IMG/VR virus record: IMGVR_UViG_3300032046_005540
Span: 104,268-168,267 of that record
DNA: 64,000 bases
Origin: a virus
Strand: one strand, 5' to 3'
The notes under the pieces were generated by a model. It did not search any database. It had not been told where the DNA came from and saw nothing but the letters and a program-made list of their open reading frames with translations. Numbering within the stretch: the first letter of the stretch is position 1; each line of letters opens with the position of its first letter. The translations under genes were made by a program, and so were the position numbers. Below are positions 1 to 7,162 of this stretch, piece by piece.

Positions 1-621
1 CATTGCAAGTTTTGAAGGAAATTGACCTCCAGTTGTTTGATCTAATTCAGTCATTCCATAAGGAATTCCTTTGTATTTTTCTGGATGTTCTTTTTTATCT
101 AAATATTCTTTCCATCTTATCTCAGGATCTTCATCAAGAAGAAGTCTACGAGTAACTTCATTTGAAGAATCGAATGTTTTAATATTTAAAATCTTTCCAG
201 TAATATCTGACAAAGAATTAGAAATATTTCGGTCATTTGCTAAATCTTCTACCATATCAAAAGCAGTATTGTATAGTTCTCTTTTAATTTCTAATTCTTT
301 CAACTCATCCAAATAAAACCTGAACCCAGAATCATCTACAAATGTTTTTGATAACTCTCCATGTAAAGTTAATAAAGTAAATTGAAGATCAGTAGAAAAC
401 TCTTTTTCATTTCTTTTCAAAAACTTCTCTAAAATATCGTAAGATAAAGTTTTATGATATTTTTCAAAATATCTACTTATTAAGTCAAATAACTTTTTAT
501 GATTTTCATCACAAAATGTTGAAACTTTAATTTTAGAAAGAGTTTCCTCTATATAACTAACATCTTTAAGTAGATATGAAAGAATAGTTTTTTCAACTAC
601 ATTATCATTAAATTTTACCAT
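1..621 (-). CDS. DnaB-like replicative helicase, N-terminal part (runs off the window)
   Basis: This open frame starts at an ATG at 621 and continues without a stop to base 1, giving the first 207 residues of a longer protein. The N-terminal ~110 residues are helical and open with a VVEKTILSYLLKD-like stretch, as in DnaB N-terminal domains. Residues 185-199 (GIPYGMTELDQTTGG) match the segment that begins the RecA-like motor domain of DnaB helicases (family pattern GIPTGFxxLDxxTGG). Walker A lies beyond the edge. DnaB helicases are hexameric 5'-3' unwinding motors at the replication fork. A DnaC-like loader is encoded 2.2 kb upstream (2777-3520), which fits a phage replisome module. Only the motor domain's missing part keeps this from being certain. 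Confidence 0.8.
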   Translation of the reverse strand, partial: MVKFNDNVVEKTILSYLLKDVSYIEETLSKIKVSTFCDENHKKLFDLISRYFEKYHKTLSYDILEKFLKRNEKEFSTDLQFTLLTLHGELSKTFVDDSGFRFYLDELKELEIKRELYNTAFDMVEDLANDRNISNSLSDITGKILNIKTFDSSNEVTRRLLLDEDPEIRWKEYLDKKEHPEKYKGIPYGMTELDQTTGGQFPSKLAM

Positions 622-623
622 AT

Positions 624-1361
624 TTATTCACTTTTTTTAGACTTTGGAAAGTTTACAAAAAATGGCATCGCAACATCAAAAGTAAGTCTTGGATCTTTAA
701 AACTTTTAACTACTTCATAATAAGATTTCAAAGGCATTCCATTCCACTTTTTTTCATTCCACAACTTATTTAACTTTGTACCCTTTGCAGGCCTACAATA
801 CATTGCGTGAACTTGAATAATATTAGGAAGAGACAAAGATTGTTCTAATGATTCTCTAAACTCCTTTATAGCAGTTTCATTATCTGTTACATAAGGTTTT
901 GCTAATATATAAATAATATACTCAAAATTTCTATTTTCACTAACTAACTTTTTTACATCTTCAAAATCAAAACCCTTTCCAATCTCTTTACTTCTATTAG
1001 GAAATACCGTCTCTAAACCAATACAAACTTCCATTTCAATTTCAGGTTTTTCATTTGGAATAAATTCAGGTCTTGATTCTACTCTTAATTTTTTAACGCC
1101 ATTTTCTTTTAAATACTTGATAACATCTCTCCAAGAAACTTGCATTTGTTCTAAATCAAAAAAGGATCCAGAATTAAAAATTCTAAAGTATTCAGGATAC
1201 CCTCCATATGTTTCTTTACATGTTTTGAATTGGTCCCAAATATCTTCAGGAGTTGTTTCTGGATCCGTATCTTTTTTGAATCCACAGAAAATGCATCTAC
1301 CCCATCTACAAGGCTTTACTCTTAAGCAAATTGTATTTTTATCCATCCAAACACATTTCAT
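624..1361 (-). CDS. Radical SAM enzyme resembling RaSEA (archaeosine synthase lyase subunit)
   Basis: The 245-residue protein has three cysteines as C18-x4-C23-x2-C26 (CRWGRCIFC), suited to bind a 4Fe-4S cluster for S-adenosylmethionine cleavage. Further along it carries SGSFFD (64-69), ESRPEF (95-100), IGLET (114-118) and a YILAKP strand (151-156). These blocks, in this order, are what I recall of the TIGR01210/RaSEA family. In archaea RaSEA acts with ArcS and cleaves the lysine adduct of preQ0 in tRNA to leave archaeosine. Here the gene overlaps a small coiled-coil gene, which overlaps an ArcS-like gene, so the two partners are adjacent. It is shorter than cellular RaSEA as I remember it, so it may be a minimal version. 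The substrate (DNA or RNA) is inference; radical SAM membership is secure. Confidence 0.75.
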   Translation of the reverse strand: MKCVWMDKNTICLRVKPCRWGRCIFCGFKKDTDPETTPEDIWDQFKTCKETYGGYPEYFRIFNSGSFFDLEQMQVSWRDVIKYLKENGVKKLRVESRPEFIPNEKPEIEMEVCIGLETVFPNRSKEIGKGFDFEDVKKLVSENRNFEYIIYILAKPYVTDNETAIKEFRESLEQSLSLPNIIQVHAMYCRPAKGTKLNKLWNEKKWNGMPLKSYYEVVKSFKDPRLTFDVAMPFFVNFPKSKKSE

Positions 1362-1506
1362 TCATATCCTCCCTCTCTTCTAATCTCCTCAACTCAATAT
1401 CTATCTCTTTAAGTTTTTTACTTTTTTTATCAAGTTCTTTTTCCAAATGAACAATTTGAAGTTCTAATTGACCTTTCTTTCTTTTCAAACAATTGTAGTC
1501 TTTCAT
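1339..1506 (-). CDS. Small coiled-coil protein between the ArcS-like and RaSEA-like genes
   Basis: A 55-residue open frame starts at the ATG at 1506, which overlaps the TGA stop of the ArcS-like gene (ATGA), and ends inside the RaSEA-like gene (23-nt overlap). The product is highly charged. Residues ~15-46 have a leucine/isoleucine heptad pattern (QLELQIVHLEKELDKK and following), so it probably forms a coiled coil. No enzyme motif is visible. The two-sided overlap suggests translational coupling and a structural or regulatory role in the same complex. That role is inference. Confidence 0.55.
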   Translation of the reverse strand: MKDYNCLKRKKGQLELQIVHLEKELDKKSKKLKEIDIELRRLEEREDMNEMCLDG

Positions 1507-2294
1507 ATTATCCCCTTTATTTTTTCAGCTTCGGTAGGAGTATCAATCCCACACAATTTAATAATTTCTAAAAATGGTTCATACCTATGAAAATTCCTAT
1601 ATTCGTCAAATTTATTAATTGAAAAATACTTTTTACATCTTAAATAAACTTGCCACAAATCCGGATACGAATTATTATATTTAAGAACAAACGGATGTTC
1701 CCAAAATTCTTCAGGAACTACTCCAATAGTAGTAATTACTACTTTATAATATTCGTCTAAATTTTCTATTTTCGCATATATCTCCTTATGAGTTTTTGAA
1801 GTGTTATAAGGTCTTTCAGCAGAACAAGACAAAAGTAAACATTTCTTTTTATCAGTTTTAAAACTACTCATTTGATCTAACAATTCACGAATATACAACC
1901 TATTATAAGAATGGAAACTTGATACCATTATCTTTTTATCTTCAGGTAAAATATCTTTAGTAACCCCTTTCAAATCAACTTGCATTAGAATATCAGAACA
2001 AATAGGAGTAAAAGAAGCAAACATTTCTATTAAATCACGAAGACAACCTTTTTCTTTTGCCCTCTCTATCCAATTCAAAATTTCTTCAATAGAATAAATA
2101 GACCATAATCCATAATTAATATCTTTGTGAACACTTTCTTTTTCAACCTCATGACCAAAATAAATCAAAAACGGAACTTGACTTAATGGTGCGTTCTTTA
2201 CAAACCACTTCTCTTTCAACCCACGAGAAGCAAAAGATTTGAGTGCGGTTCCATTATAAACAAAAGGATATTTTTTAAAATCAACGGTTTTCAT
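1503..2294 (-). CDS. ArcS-like protein (archaeosine synthase catalytic core, DUF5591-type)
   Basis: The 263-residue protein carries the signature C157-S-A-E-R161-P-Y163-N-T-S166-K-T-H169. This fits the archaeosine-synthase motif PC-x3-KPY-x2-S-x2-H, with Ser for Pro and Arg for Lys. Downstream it has VVITTIGVVPEE (185-196), the counterpart of the family's [VI]-x-[SG]-x3-GVVPxEL block, then a Pro/Tyr-rich segment. Cellular ArcS transfers lysine onto the nitrile of preQ0 in tRNA. Here the usual TGT-like and PUA domains are absent: the N-terminal ~140 residues are unlike those domains and are probably an own helical region. It overlaps the zinc-ribbon gene upstream and the coiled-coil gene downstream by 4 nt each. 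I am confident of the superfamily; the exact substrate is unknown. Confidence 0.75.
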   Translation of the reverse strand: MKTVDFKKYPFVYNGTALKSFASRGLKEKWFVKNAPLSQVPFLIYFGHEVEKESVHKDINYGLWSIYSIEEILNWIERAKEKGCLRDLIEMFASFTPICSDILMQVDLKGVTKDILPEDKKIMVSSFHSYNRLYIRELLDQMSSFKTDKKKCLLLSCSAERPYNTSKTHKEIYAKIENLDEYYKVVITTIGVVPEEFWEHPFVLKYNNSYPDLWQVYLRCKKYFSINKFDEYRNFHRYEPFLEIIKLCGIDTPTEAEKIKGII

Positions 2295-2461
2295 ATTGCC
2301 TTAATAAAAGTTTTTATTGCTTTACAAATTTCACAATGAGTAACAAAAGACTTTGCAGGTTTATTCTTTCTTTTAAATCCTAAAAATTTTCCTCTCCATT
2401 CCGCCACTATATCGATTTTTACATTACCACATTGCTCACATTTGTATGAAATAGCTTTCAT
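2291..2461 (-). CDS. Small zinc-ribbon protein
   Basis: A 56-residue open frame starts at an ATG at 2461, 7 nt after a strong GGAGGT site that lies in the tail of the upstream gene. It contains C8-x2-C11 (CEQC) and C43-x2-C46 (CEIC), a classical four-cysteine zinc ribbon separated by a basic segment (WRGKFLGFKRKNK). Its TGA stop overlaps the ArcS-like start as ATGA. The position makes it the first gene of the putative deazaguanine-modification operon. It could bind nucleic acid and present the substrate, but that is inference. Confidence 0.65.
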   Translation of the reverse strand: MKAISYKCEQCGNVKIDIVAEWRGKFLGFKRKNKPAKSFVTHCEICKAIKTFIKAI

Positions 2462-2462
2462 T

Positions 2463-2777
2463 TTATTTACCTCCTAAATTTTCAAATTCCTCGCAAGCTT
2501 TTTTAAAAACTTCTTTTTTTGTTTTTCTATTATAAATAAAACTTTTACTGCCTAAACATTCTTCTACTTCATTCTCTTCGATTTTTTTAAATATTATAAA
2601 TTCAGGTTCATAATATTTTGAATCTCCTCTACCACACCAAGCAGTTTTTCCACCTACCTTACATAACATACCAATTTCTGTTTCTTTTATAATTTCTACA
2701 TTCGCTCCGAAATCTACCCCAGGCACTTCTATACAATTTTTTCCTTTTTCGTTAGTATATCTTTTTATAGTAGCCAT
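2463..2777 (-). CDS. Hypothetical protein, 104 aa
   Basis: I do not recognise this protein. The N-terminal ~65 residues look like a small beta-barrel (alternating strands with VPGVDFGANVEII and MLCKVGGKTAWC). The C-terminal ~40 residues are charged and helical. Its ATG overlaps the TAA of the helicase-loader gene by one base (TAATG), so it is translationally linked to replication genes. Its last codons contain the ribosome binding site of the zinc-ribbon gene. No signal peptide or membrane segment is present. Confidence 0.6.
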   Translation of the reverse strand: MATIKRYTNEKGKNCIEVPGVDFGANVEIIKETEIGMLCKVGGKTAWCGRGDSKYYEPEFIIFKKIEENEVEECLGSKSFIYNRKTKKEVFKKACEEFENLGGK

Positions 2778-3520
2778 TATTTTTCTCCTAACAATTCTTT
2801 TTTAATATCTTTTAAAATCTCAGGACGAAAACTTTCACCAACTAAAGGAACATTGATCAATCTCTCTGAAAAAATTTCATAAATAGTTTTACCAAAGCCT
2901 TCTAAAACTTTTGAAGGTTCCTTATTAGAAGTTACAATAAATGGTTTTCCCGAATAATACCTTTTCTTAAACAACTCATCTAACAAAGTATCAATCAATT
3001 CTGTTTTATATTTTTTGTCTATTTCATCTACGAGTAAAAAATCCACATCTTCTATAATATAGAAAAGAAATTCTTTTGTTCTCATATCTCTTAATGCGGT
3101 ATGAGCTAAATTTATCAATTCCGAAAGAAGAATAAAATGAGCTTTATATTTTTGAGTCAAAGCCTTTTTCAAAATTGAACATCCAATAAAACTTTTACCA
3201 ACACCATAAGAACCATGAATAAACAAACCAGAACCTGTTTCGACAACTTTAGATAAATTTTCCGAATACTTACCAATAATTTCTAATGAACCGCTATTTT
3301 TATCTAAAAATGGTGAAGTAAAGTATTTAAAATCAAGTTCCAAATCCCAATAACTTCTAGGAATATTTGCATTAAGCATATCTACATAACGCCGAAACTC
3401 ATCAATACAACTACACAATTTAAAACCTTCAGGAGTTAAATAACGACCTTTACCTTCACATTTAGAACAATTGTCTAAAATCTTTATTTTTAATTTTTCT
3501 ACATCTTGAACGGAATACAT
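2777..3520 (-). CDS. DnaC/IstB-like AAA+ ATPase, probable helicase loader
   Basis: The 247-residue protein has a complete AAA+ core. Walker A is GSYGVGKS (103-110), Walker B is LLVDEID (162-168), the sensor-1 region is TSN (197-199), and the arginine-finger region is SERL (218-221). Before the core there is a small zinc-binding cluster, CSKC (18-21) and CSC (36-38). DnaC/IstB family loaders of this size and layout load DnaB-type helicases on DNA. A DnaB-like helicase gene lies 2.2 kb downstream in the same transcription direction, which supports this role. IstB-type transposition ATPase is the main alternative, but no transposase is nearby. Confidence 0.8.
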   Translation of the reverse strand: MYSVQDVEKLKIKILDNCSKCEGKGRYLTPEGFKLCSCIDEFRRYVDMLNANIPRSYWDLELDFKYFTSPFLDKNSGSLEIIGKYSENLSKVVETGSGLFIHGSYGVGKSFIGCSILKKALTQKYKAHFILLSELINLAHTALRDMRTKEFLFYIIEDVDFLLVDEIDKKYKTELIDTLLDELFKKRYYSGKPFIVTSNKEPSKVLEGFGKTIYEIFSERLINVPLVGESFRPEILKDIKKELLGEK

Positions 3521-3549
3521 TTATTCCTCTTTACTTTTATCAAAACAGA

Positions 3550-3705
3550 TTAATTACCTTCTTTAATTCCCAGTTCCTTCCATTCTCTTTTTTTCAATAT
3601 ATCACAAGCTTCACCTAAACATAAGTTAAATTTTTCACATATTTGACATATATCCAACCCTTCTTTGAATGCTTTATAAACTTGATCTTCTAATGTCTGT
3701 TCCAT
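3550..3705 (-). CDS. Small hypothetical protein, 51 aa
   Basis: The start chosen is the ATG at 3705, seven bases after AAAGGAGA; an upstream in-frame ATG at 3759 lies inside the L,D-transpeptidase gene and lacks such a site. The 51-residue acidic product has three cysteines (positions 20, 23 and 29) and a helix-turn-helix-like pattern (VYKAFKEGLDICQICEKF, then ACDILKKREW). It could be a small DNA-binding or regulatory protein. I cannot name a family. Confidence 0.5.
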   Translation of the reverse strand: MEQTLEDQVYKAFKEGLDICQICEKFNLCLGEACDILKKREWKELGIKEGN

Positions 3706-3716
3706 TTTTATCTCCT

Positions 3717-4259
3717 TTATCTTATAATAACCTTTGTTCCAACCATTACATTTCTCCATACTATTTCTAAATCTATATCCTCTAATCTAATACAACCATG
3801 CGAAACTCTTCCCTGAACTCTTGCTCCTCTAATACCATGAATTCCCACTTCACCTCCTAAATCTAACTTATACTTTCCTAAATGATTCCTTATAATTCTA
3901 CTTGGATCATTAGGTGGAGGAATTGGTTTTCCTTCTTCTATAAATGCCCAATCTGGTTTTCTCCAAATTGGATTTCGAATTTTAGCTACAACCTTTCTTT
4001 CTCCCGAAGGAGTTCCAAATTTCCAAACTTTGTTTCCATATTTAAGAATTTTCCCTGTTCCTATTCCACATTTAGCTTTCCAAATTGTATCAGCATCTAT
4101 TATCAAATATAAAGTCTGAGAGGTCTTATCAATTAATATATAAGTTTTAGTTGAGTCTATTGTTCGGTCATGGTAATCTACTATTCCAACTCCATAACTT
4201 TTTTGGAAGCTAAAAAGTAAACTAAAAATAATAAGACTTAAAAAAATAGTTTTAGACAT
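3717..4259 (-). CDS. Secreted L,D-transpeptidase (YkuD domain)
   Basis: The 180-residue protein begins with a signal peptide (hydrophobic residues 5-16, then SFQKSYG). The rest is a YkuD domain with catalytic H141 and S153-H154-G155-C156-x-R158. That is the conserved HG-(x)n-SHGCxR arrangement of L,D-transpeptidases, and C156 would be the nucleophile. These enzymes make 3-3 crosslinks or attach proteins to peptidoglycan in the periplasm. Two small membrane-protein genes lie directly upstream. A phage could use such an enzyme to reinforce or modify the host wall, for example against superinfection or to time lysis. The family call is firm; the purpose is inference. It implies a bacterial host. 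Confidence 0.9.
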   Translation of the reverse strand: MSKTIFLSLIIFSLLFSFQKSYGVGIVDYHDRTIDSTKTYILIDKTSQTLYLIIDADTIWKAKCGIGTGKILKYGNKVWKFGTPSGERKVVAKIRNPIWRKPDWAFIEEGKPIPPPNDPSRIIRNHLGKYKLDLGGEVGIHGIRGARVQGRVSHGCIRLEDIDLEIVWRNVMVGTKVIIR

Positions 4260-4270
4260 AATTCATCTAT

Positions 4271-4378
4271 TCAAGAAAATAACCAATCTATAAATTTACT
4301 AACAAACCACCAAATACCAAAAACCATTAATATACCTATAATAGGAATAAACAAAAGTAATACACCTTTAAATATCAT
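4271..4378 (-). CDS. Small single-span membrane protein, 35 aa
   Basis: This 35-residue open frame (ATG at 4378, TGA at 4271) overlaps the end of the preceding 53-residue membrane-protein gene. Residues 5-26 form one strongly hydrophobic segment (VLLLFIPIIGILMVFGIWWF), followed by a short polar tail. It sits immediately before the L,D-transpeptidase. Size and topology fit a holin- or antiholin-like peptide or a small inner-membrane regulator. No conserved motif identifies it. Confidence 0.45.
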   Translation of the reverse strand: MIFKGVLLLFIPIIGILMVFGIWWFVSKFIDWLFS

Positions 4379-4529
4379 ATACTTTTCCTTTTCGTTGTTT
4401 TCTTCTTATCAAAAAATACACTAACAAAAATACAATAACAACAGGATTTTGAATACATAACCAAAGAGTAGCTACACAAAGTATAATTGTTAAAAAGATA
4501 TGTAAAAATTTTAAAAATATATTAATCAT
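4368..4529 (-). CDS. Small membrane protein with two predicted spans, 53 aa (holin-like)
   Basis: The frame starts at an ATG at 4529 that overlaps the upstream TAA (TAATG) and ends at 4368. Residues 4-25 and 29-41 are hydrophobic spans, and the C-terminus is very basic (RRKQRKGK). Two spans and a basic tail are typical of small phage holins. With the 35-residue membrane gene and the L,D-transpeptidase it forms a three-gene envelope cassette. No endolysin is seen nearby, so a lysis role is only a suggestion. Confidence 0.5.
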   Translation of the reverse strand: MINIFLKFLHIFLTIILCVATLWLCIQNPVVIVFLLVYFLIRRKQRKGKVYDI

Positions 4530-4711
4530 TACTTTTCTTCTTTTTTCTTAAGACGAACAAATTTCATTCCTTGGTTTTCATAAACTTCAGCAGAACCTTC
4601 CAACAACAATATTGGTAATTCATTAAGATCCACAAATCCGTTTGAATATCTTCCATCAATCCAACGGATATCTTCTTTTTCTAAAATCTTCAAAATGTTC
4701 TTTTTTGTCAT
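4529..4711 (-). CDS. Hypothetical protein, 60 aa
   Basis: The start at 4711 is chosen because AAGGAGA lies six bases upstream; an earlier in-frame ATG at 4729 has no comparable site. The product is a small soluble protein with a helical N-terminus (KKNILKILEKEDIRWIDG) and a strand-rich end finishing in a lysine-rich tail. No family is recognised. It lies in a run of short early-type genes. Confidence 0.5.
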   Translation of the reverse strand: MTKKNILKILEKEDIRWIDGRYSNGFVDLNELPILLLEGSAEVYENQGMKFVRLKKKEEK

Positions 4712-4722
4712 TAGTTCTCCTT

Positions 4723-4953
4723 TTACCAATTAATGAAGTCATCTTTCTCTTTTGCAACCTCTTCGTTAAGAGAGTCTAAAGATATCTTTATACAATCTTT
4801 AAAACCATAAGCATACATTTTATCGTCTACAACTTCTCCCTTTTCGTCAAAAGCGAAGAATGAACCTACAAAACAAACTTCTCCTTTGTATTTCTCTATA
4901 AAATCTTCAATTGCTTTTTCTATTGCTTGAAAGTTATTTTTTGCTTTTTTCAT
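4723..4953 (-). CDS. Hypothetical protein, 76 aa
   Basis: The gene starts at an ATG at 4953 that follows GGAGGTGAATAAAA, placed inside the end of the preceding gene (20-nt overlap). The product is small and acidic. It has a basic-acidic helical N-terminus (residues 1-22), a beta-like centre (EVCFVGSFFAFDEKGEVV) and a polar end. I do not recognise it. The central pattern resembles small alpha/beta phage inhibitors or adaptors, but this is only an impression. Confidence 0.55.
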   Translation of the reverse strand: MKKAKNNFQAIEKAIEDFIEKYKGEVCFVGSFFAFDEKGEVVDDKMYAYGFKDCIKISLDSLNEEVAKEKDDFINW

Positions 4954-5506
4954 TTTTATTCACCTCCTCTTTTCCTAAAGATTTTTTCAACTTCTCTTTT
5001 AACTCTTCTCCAGATAATTGACTCTTCGGTAAATTTTCAATTTTAGTATCCTCTATCCTATTATACACCCTTTCACTTCGCTTGGAGACAAAATTTTTAT
5101 AATTTTTTAGTTGATCGTCACTTGTTATCAATCCCATCTTAATTTTGTAATTCTCGTTTGCAGTTTCAAATAAAAAATCAATAAAGTCCTTAAATTGTTC
5201 TTTGGATAAATTTTTGTTCCTTTTCCAAAAGTTAGTAATTTTGAACGCCTCCAACCTAAAGGAAGCTGAAGATTCCATAACATATGTTTCTCCATAAGCT
5301 TCTTTATACTTCTTTAGAAAATAACGGATAAAGTGTTGACAATTCCATTCTTCCACATGAATATTCAAATCCATATCTTTGTGGTTCTTTGTGGAAAACA
5401 CTTTAGGTTCTTCAAAGTCAAGCTGGTTCTTTAGGCGTTTAAGCTCCTTTTGCTGCTTTTCTAAAGTATGTAGTAGTAGGTTATATTCGATAGGGTCAAT
5501 TTGCAT
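4934..5506 (-). CDS. Hypothetical helical protein, 190 aa, possible replication accessory
   Basis: The N-terminal ~30 residues form a coiled coil (LLLHTLEKQQKELKRLKNQL). A globular helical middle with many aromatics follows (~50-140), then a lysine-rich disordered tail ending SGEELKEKLKKSLGKEE-like. No catalytic motif is seen. The architecture (short coiled coil, helical core, basic tail) and its position among helicase-loader and helicase genes would suit a replication initiator or loader accessory. That is inference only. Confidence 0.55.
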   Translation of the reverse strand: MQIDPIEYNLLLHTLEKQQKELKRLKNQLDFEEPKVFSTKNHKDMDLNIHVEEWNCQHFIRYFLKKYKEAYGETYVMESSASFRLEAFKITNFWKRNKNLSKEQFKDFIDFLFETANENYKIKMGLITSDDQLKNYKNFVSKRSERVYNRIEDTKIENLPKSQLSGEELKEKLKKSLGKEEVNKNEKSKK

Positions 5507-5526
5507 TTAAGTTTCTTATTCCACTT

Positions 5527-5847
5527 TTAATTTTGAAGATATTTATCTATTACCTTTTTAAACTCTTCGTTCATTAAAACATTATTTTTTTCAAGTAACT
5601 TTTCCGCTAACTCTTTAAAAATATCTAAAGGTAATCCCGTCCCTAAAAGCCCTTTTTTAAAAGGAACACTTTGTCCTTTTGCGTCTTTTACATTTTTCCA
5701 ATCTAATACACTATATTTTAAAAAAGTCAAAATTCGATTTATAGGGGAACCTTTTAATTTAAGCCAATTTATACCAGCTACAGGAGTAAGTTTTTGACAA
5801 ATAAAAGTTGCACCCTCAATTTCAATAGTAAATTTTTCATTAATCAT
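5527..5847 (-). CDS. Hypothetical protein, 106 aa, tail-assembly-chaperone-like pattern
   Basis: The protein opens with a beta hairpin (KFTIEIEGATFICQKLTP). It then has helices and a block VLDWKNVKDAKGQSVPF followed by LPLDIFKELAEKLLEK. Similar patterns (V-x-W-x-N-[VI] then VPF then a helix) occur in small tail assembly chaperones of siphoviruses and myoviruses. The location, far from the tail genes and among early genes, argues against a simple chaperone role. It may be a paralogue with another use. Treat the name as tentative. Confidence 0.4.
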   Translation of the reverse strand: MINEKFTIEIEGATFICQKLTPVAGINWLKLKGSPINRILTFLKYSVLDWKNVKDAKGQSVPFKKGLLGTGLPLDIFKELAEKLLEKNNVLMNEEFKKVIDKYLQN

Positions 5848-5903
5848 AAAATTATATTCTCCTTTCTATTCTATAAATAGTTATGAATAATCCCCTTTAT
5901 TTA

Positions 5904-6347
5904 TTATTTAATGATCTCTCGGTCTTCGGCAACCCAATCTAACCAACTAACTCCTGTATGGGGGTTATTTCCAGCATCAACCAAAAAATGTTTGAAATAT
6001 TTCTTCTCTGGATAGTTAAGGTTTGTTTGATTTAAGAATGCTTCTTTTGAATCAAATATCTCTATAAAAACCCATCCGTTACTCTCTGCCATATAGTTAG
6101 TTTTAAGATAAGAGGCAAGCGTTAGAACTTCTTCTTTAGTAGCTTTTTCAGATACTAAAATTACTTTTCGTGATCCAAGTCCATAGTCCCTAAATACTTC
6201 ATATTTAATGAGAAGTTGTTCTACTTTTTCTTGCAATTGATATTGCCCAGATGGCAAGTTGTTATTTTTAGGATCATTTCCACAAGAAAGACTGAAAAGA
6301 AATATTCCTAACAAAAAAATACCCAAAACTTCTTCTATCCATTTCAT
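5904..6347 (-). CDS. Predicted lipoprotein, 147 aa
   Basis: The start at 6347 is chosen because AAAAGGAGG lies just upstream and because it creates a proper signal peptide; the longer frame to 6425 overlaps the next gene. Residues 1-24 are a lipoprotein signal: a charged start, the hydrophobic run VLGIFLLGIFLF, then a lipobox-like SLSC with Cys24. The mature part (~120 residues) has a short Asn-rich linker and an alpha/beta domain with GSRKVILVSEKATKEE. It would be anchored in the envelope by lipid. With the upstream gene it forms a pair of exported phage proteins behind a phage promoter. Superinfection exclusion is a reasonable guess. Confidence 0.6.
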   Translation of the reverse strand: MKWIEEVLGIFLLGIFLFSLSCGNDPKNNNLPSGQYQLQEKVEQLLIKYEVFRDYGLGSRKVILVSEKATKEEVLTLASYLKTNYMAESNGWVFIEIFDSKEAFLNQTNLNYPEKKYFKHFLVDAGNNPHTGVSWLDWVAEDREIIK

Positions 6348-6373
6348 AACTTTTCCTCCTTTTTTTAATGCTT

Positions 6374-7081
6374 TTACATCCTTCCAATAGGTAGAACACA
6401 ACCAATACCTATACCTACATCCCAATTACCATGATTTTTAGAATACATATCATAACCAAAATTCAAATTTAAAGGGCCCATTCCAACAATACATCCAAAA
6501 GATATTCCTAATTTATTATTAGACTTCATTGATTCTTCATCTGGATTATCTTTAAGAAGATAGTCATTTTGCCAAACCCTAAATGTATCATCATGATATT
6601 TTCGATAATTTGTCCAACCATACCATCTTAAAGCCACATACGGGATTACTATATTACCCCCATATTTTTTAAAAATTTCTGGAGTATAGTTATCTCCCAA
6701 TAAAATAGAATGAGATACACCTATACCTACAGAACGAGATTCTTTTTGAATTCCCATGAATTTACTTTTATAAAAATGTTCCACTCTATCTATAGAAAAA
6801 TTATAAACTTTATTCTGATCAACAAATTTACTAACTTTCCCATCAAAATATAAACCCCACTCATGAGGTCCTGTAACTACAAAATAAAATCCTAAAGGTT
6901 GCTCTGGAAATCCTCCCACATAACCTACACCTATATAACTTGGGGTACTTTCCAACTCTGCTCCATGAGATTTTGAAACTCCTAACAAACATACACATCC
7001 TGCACATACACAGAATAACAAGAAAATCAATGCTAATACTACTCCTATTGTTGCTCCAAATCCTTTTCTTACACTACCCAT
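6374..7081 (-). CDS. Exported beta-rich protein, outer-membrane-barrel-like, 235 aa
   Basis: The protein has a positively charged start (GSVRKG) and a long hydrophobic signal or anchor (residues ~9-36, containing two Cys). About 190 residues of alternating beta strands follow, rich in aromatic and Gly residues, with repeated GIGVG, GISFG and GIGIG patterns near the end. That resembles small outer-membrane beta barrels. It starts 24 bases downstream of a conserved phage promoter and is followed by a predicted lipoprotein gene. A role in altering the host surface during infection is inference. No enzyme motif is visible. Confidence 0.55.
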   Translation of the reverse strand: MGSVRKGFGATIGVVLALIFLLFCVCAGCVCLLGVSKSHGAELESTPSYIGVGYVGGFPEQPLGFYFVVTGPHEWGLYFDGKVSKFVDQNKVYNFSIDRVEHFYKSKFMGIQKESRSVGIGVSHSILLGDNYTPEIFKKYGGNIVIPYVALRWYGWTNYRKYHDDTFRVWQNDYLLKDNPDEESMKSNNKLGISFGCIVGMGPLNLNFGYDMYSKNHGNWDVGIGIGCVLPIGRM

Positions 7082-7104
7082 GACTTACCTCCTTATTTAA
7101 TGTT

Positions 7105-7123
7105 AATATATTATACACAAAAT
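7105..7123 (-). promoter_or_regulatory. Phage promoter, copy 1
   Basis: The minus strand reads ATTTTGTGTATAATATATT here and contains a perfect TATAAT. The same 19-base core, allowing one mismatch, occurs at 8102-8120, 51218-51236 and 51602-51620, each time 20-40 bases before a gene start. Copies 1 and 2 also share a pyrimidine-rich CTCCT block just upstream. This copy precedes the gene ending at 6374. No clear -35 TTGACA is visible, so it may need a phage-encoded factor. Confidence 0.6.
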
Positions 7124-7162
7124 CATAGGAGGGAGTGCTATTTATTTACTTTTTTAAAGTCT

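Noticed and set aside
1117-1383. Plus-strand open frame opposite the radical SAM gene (and similar plus-strand frames elsewhere)
   Set aside because: They are antisense shadows of well-supported minus-strand genes without ribosome binding sites or recognisable motifs.
5045-5066. TGTATAATAG stretch resembling the promoter family
   Set aside because: It is inside a coding gene and lacks the ATTTTG part of the conserved motif.
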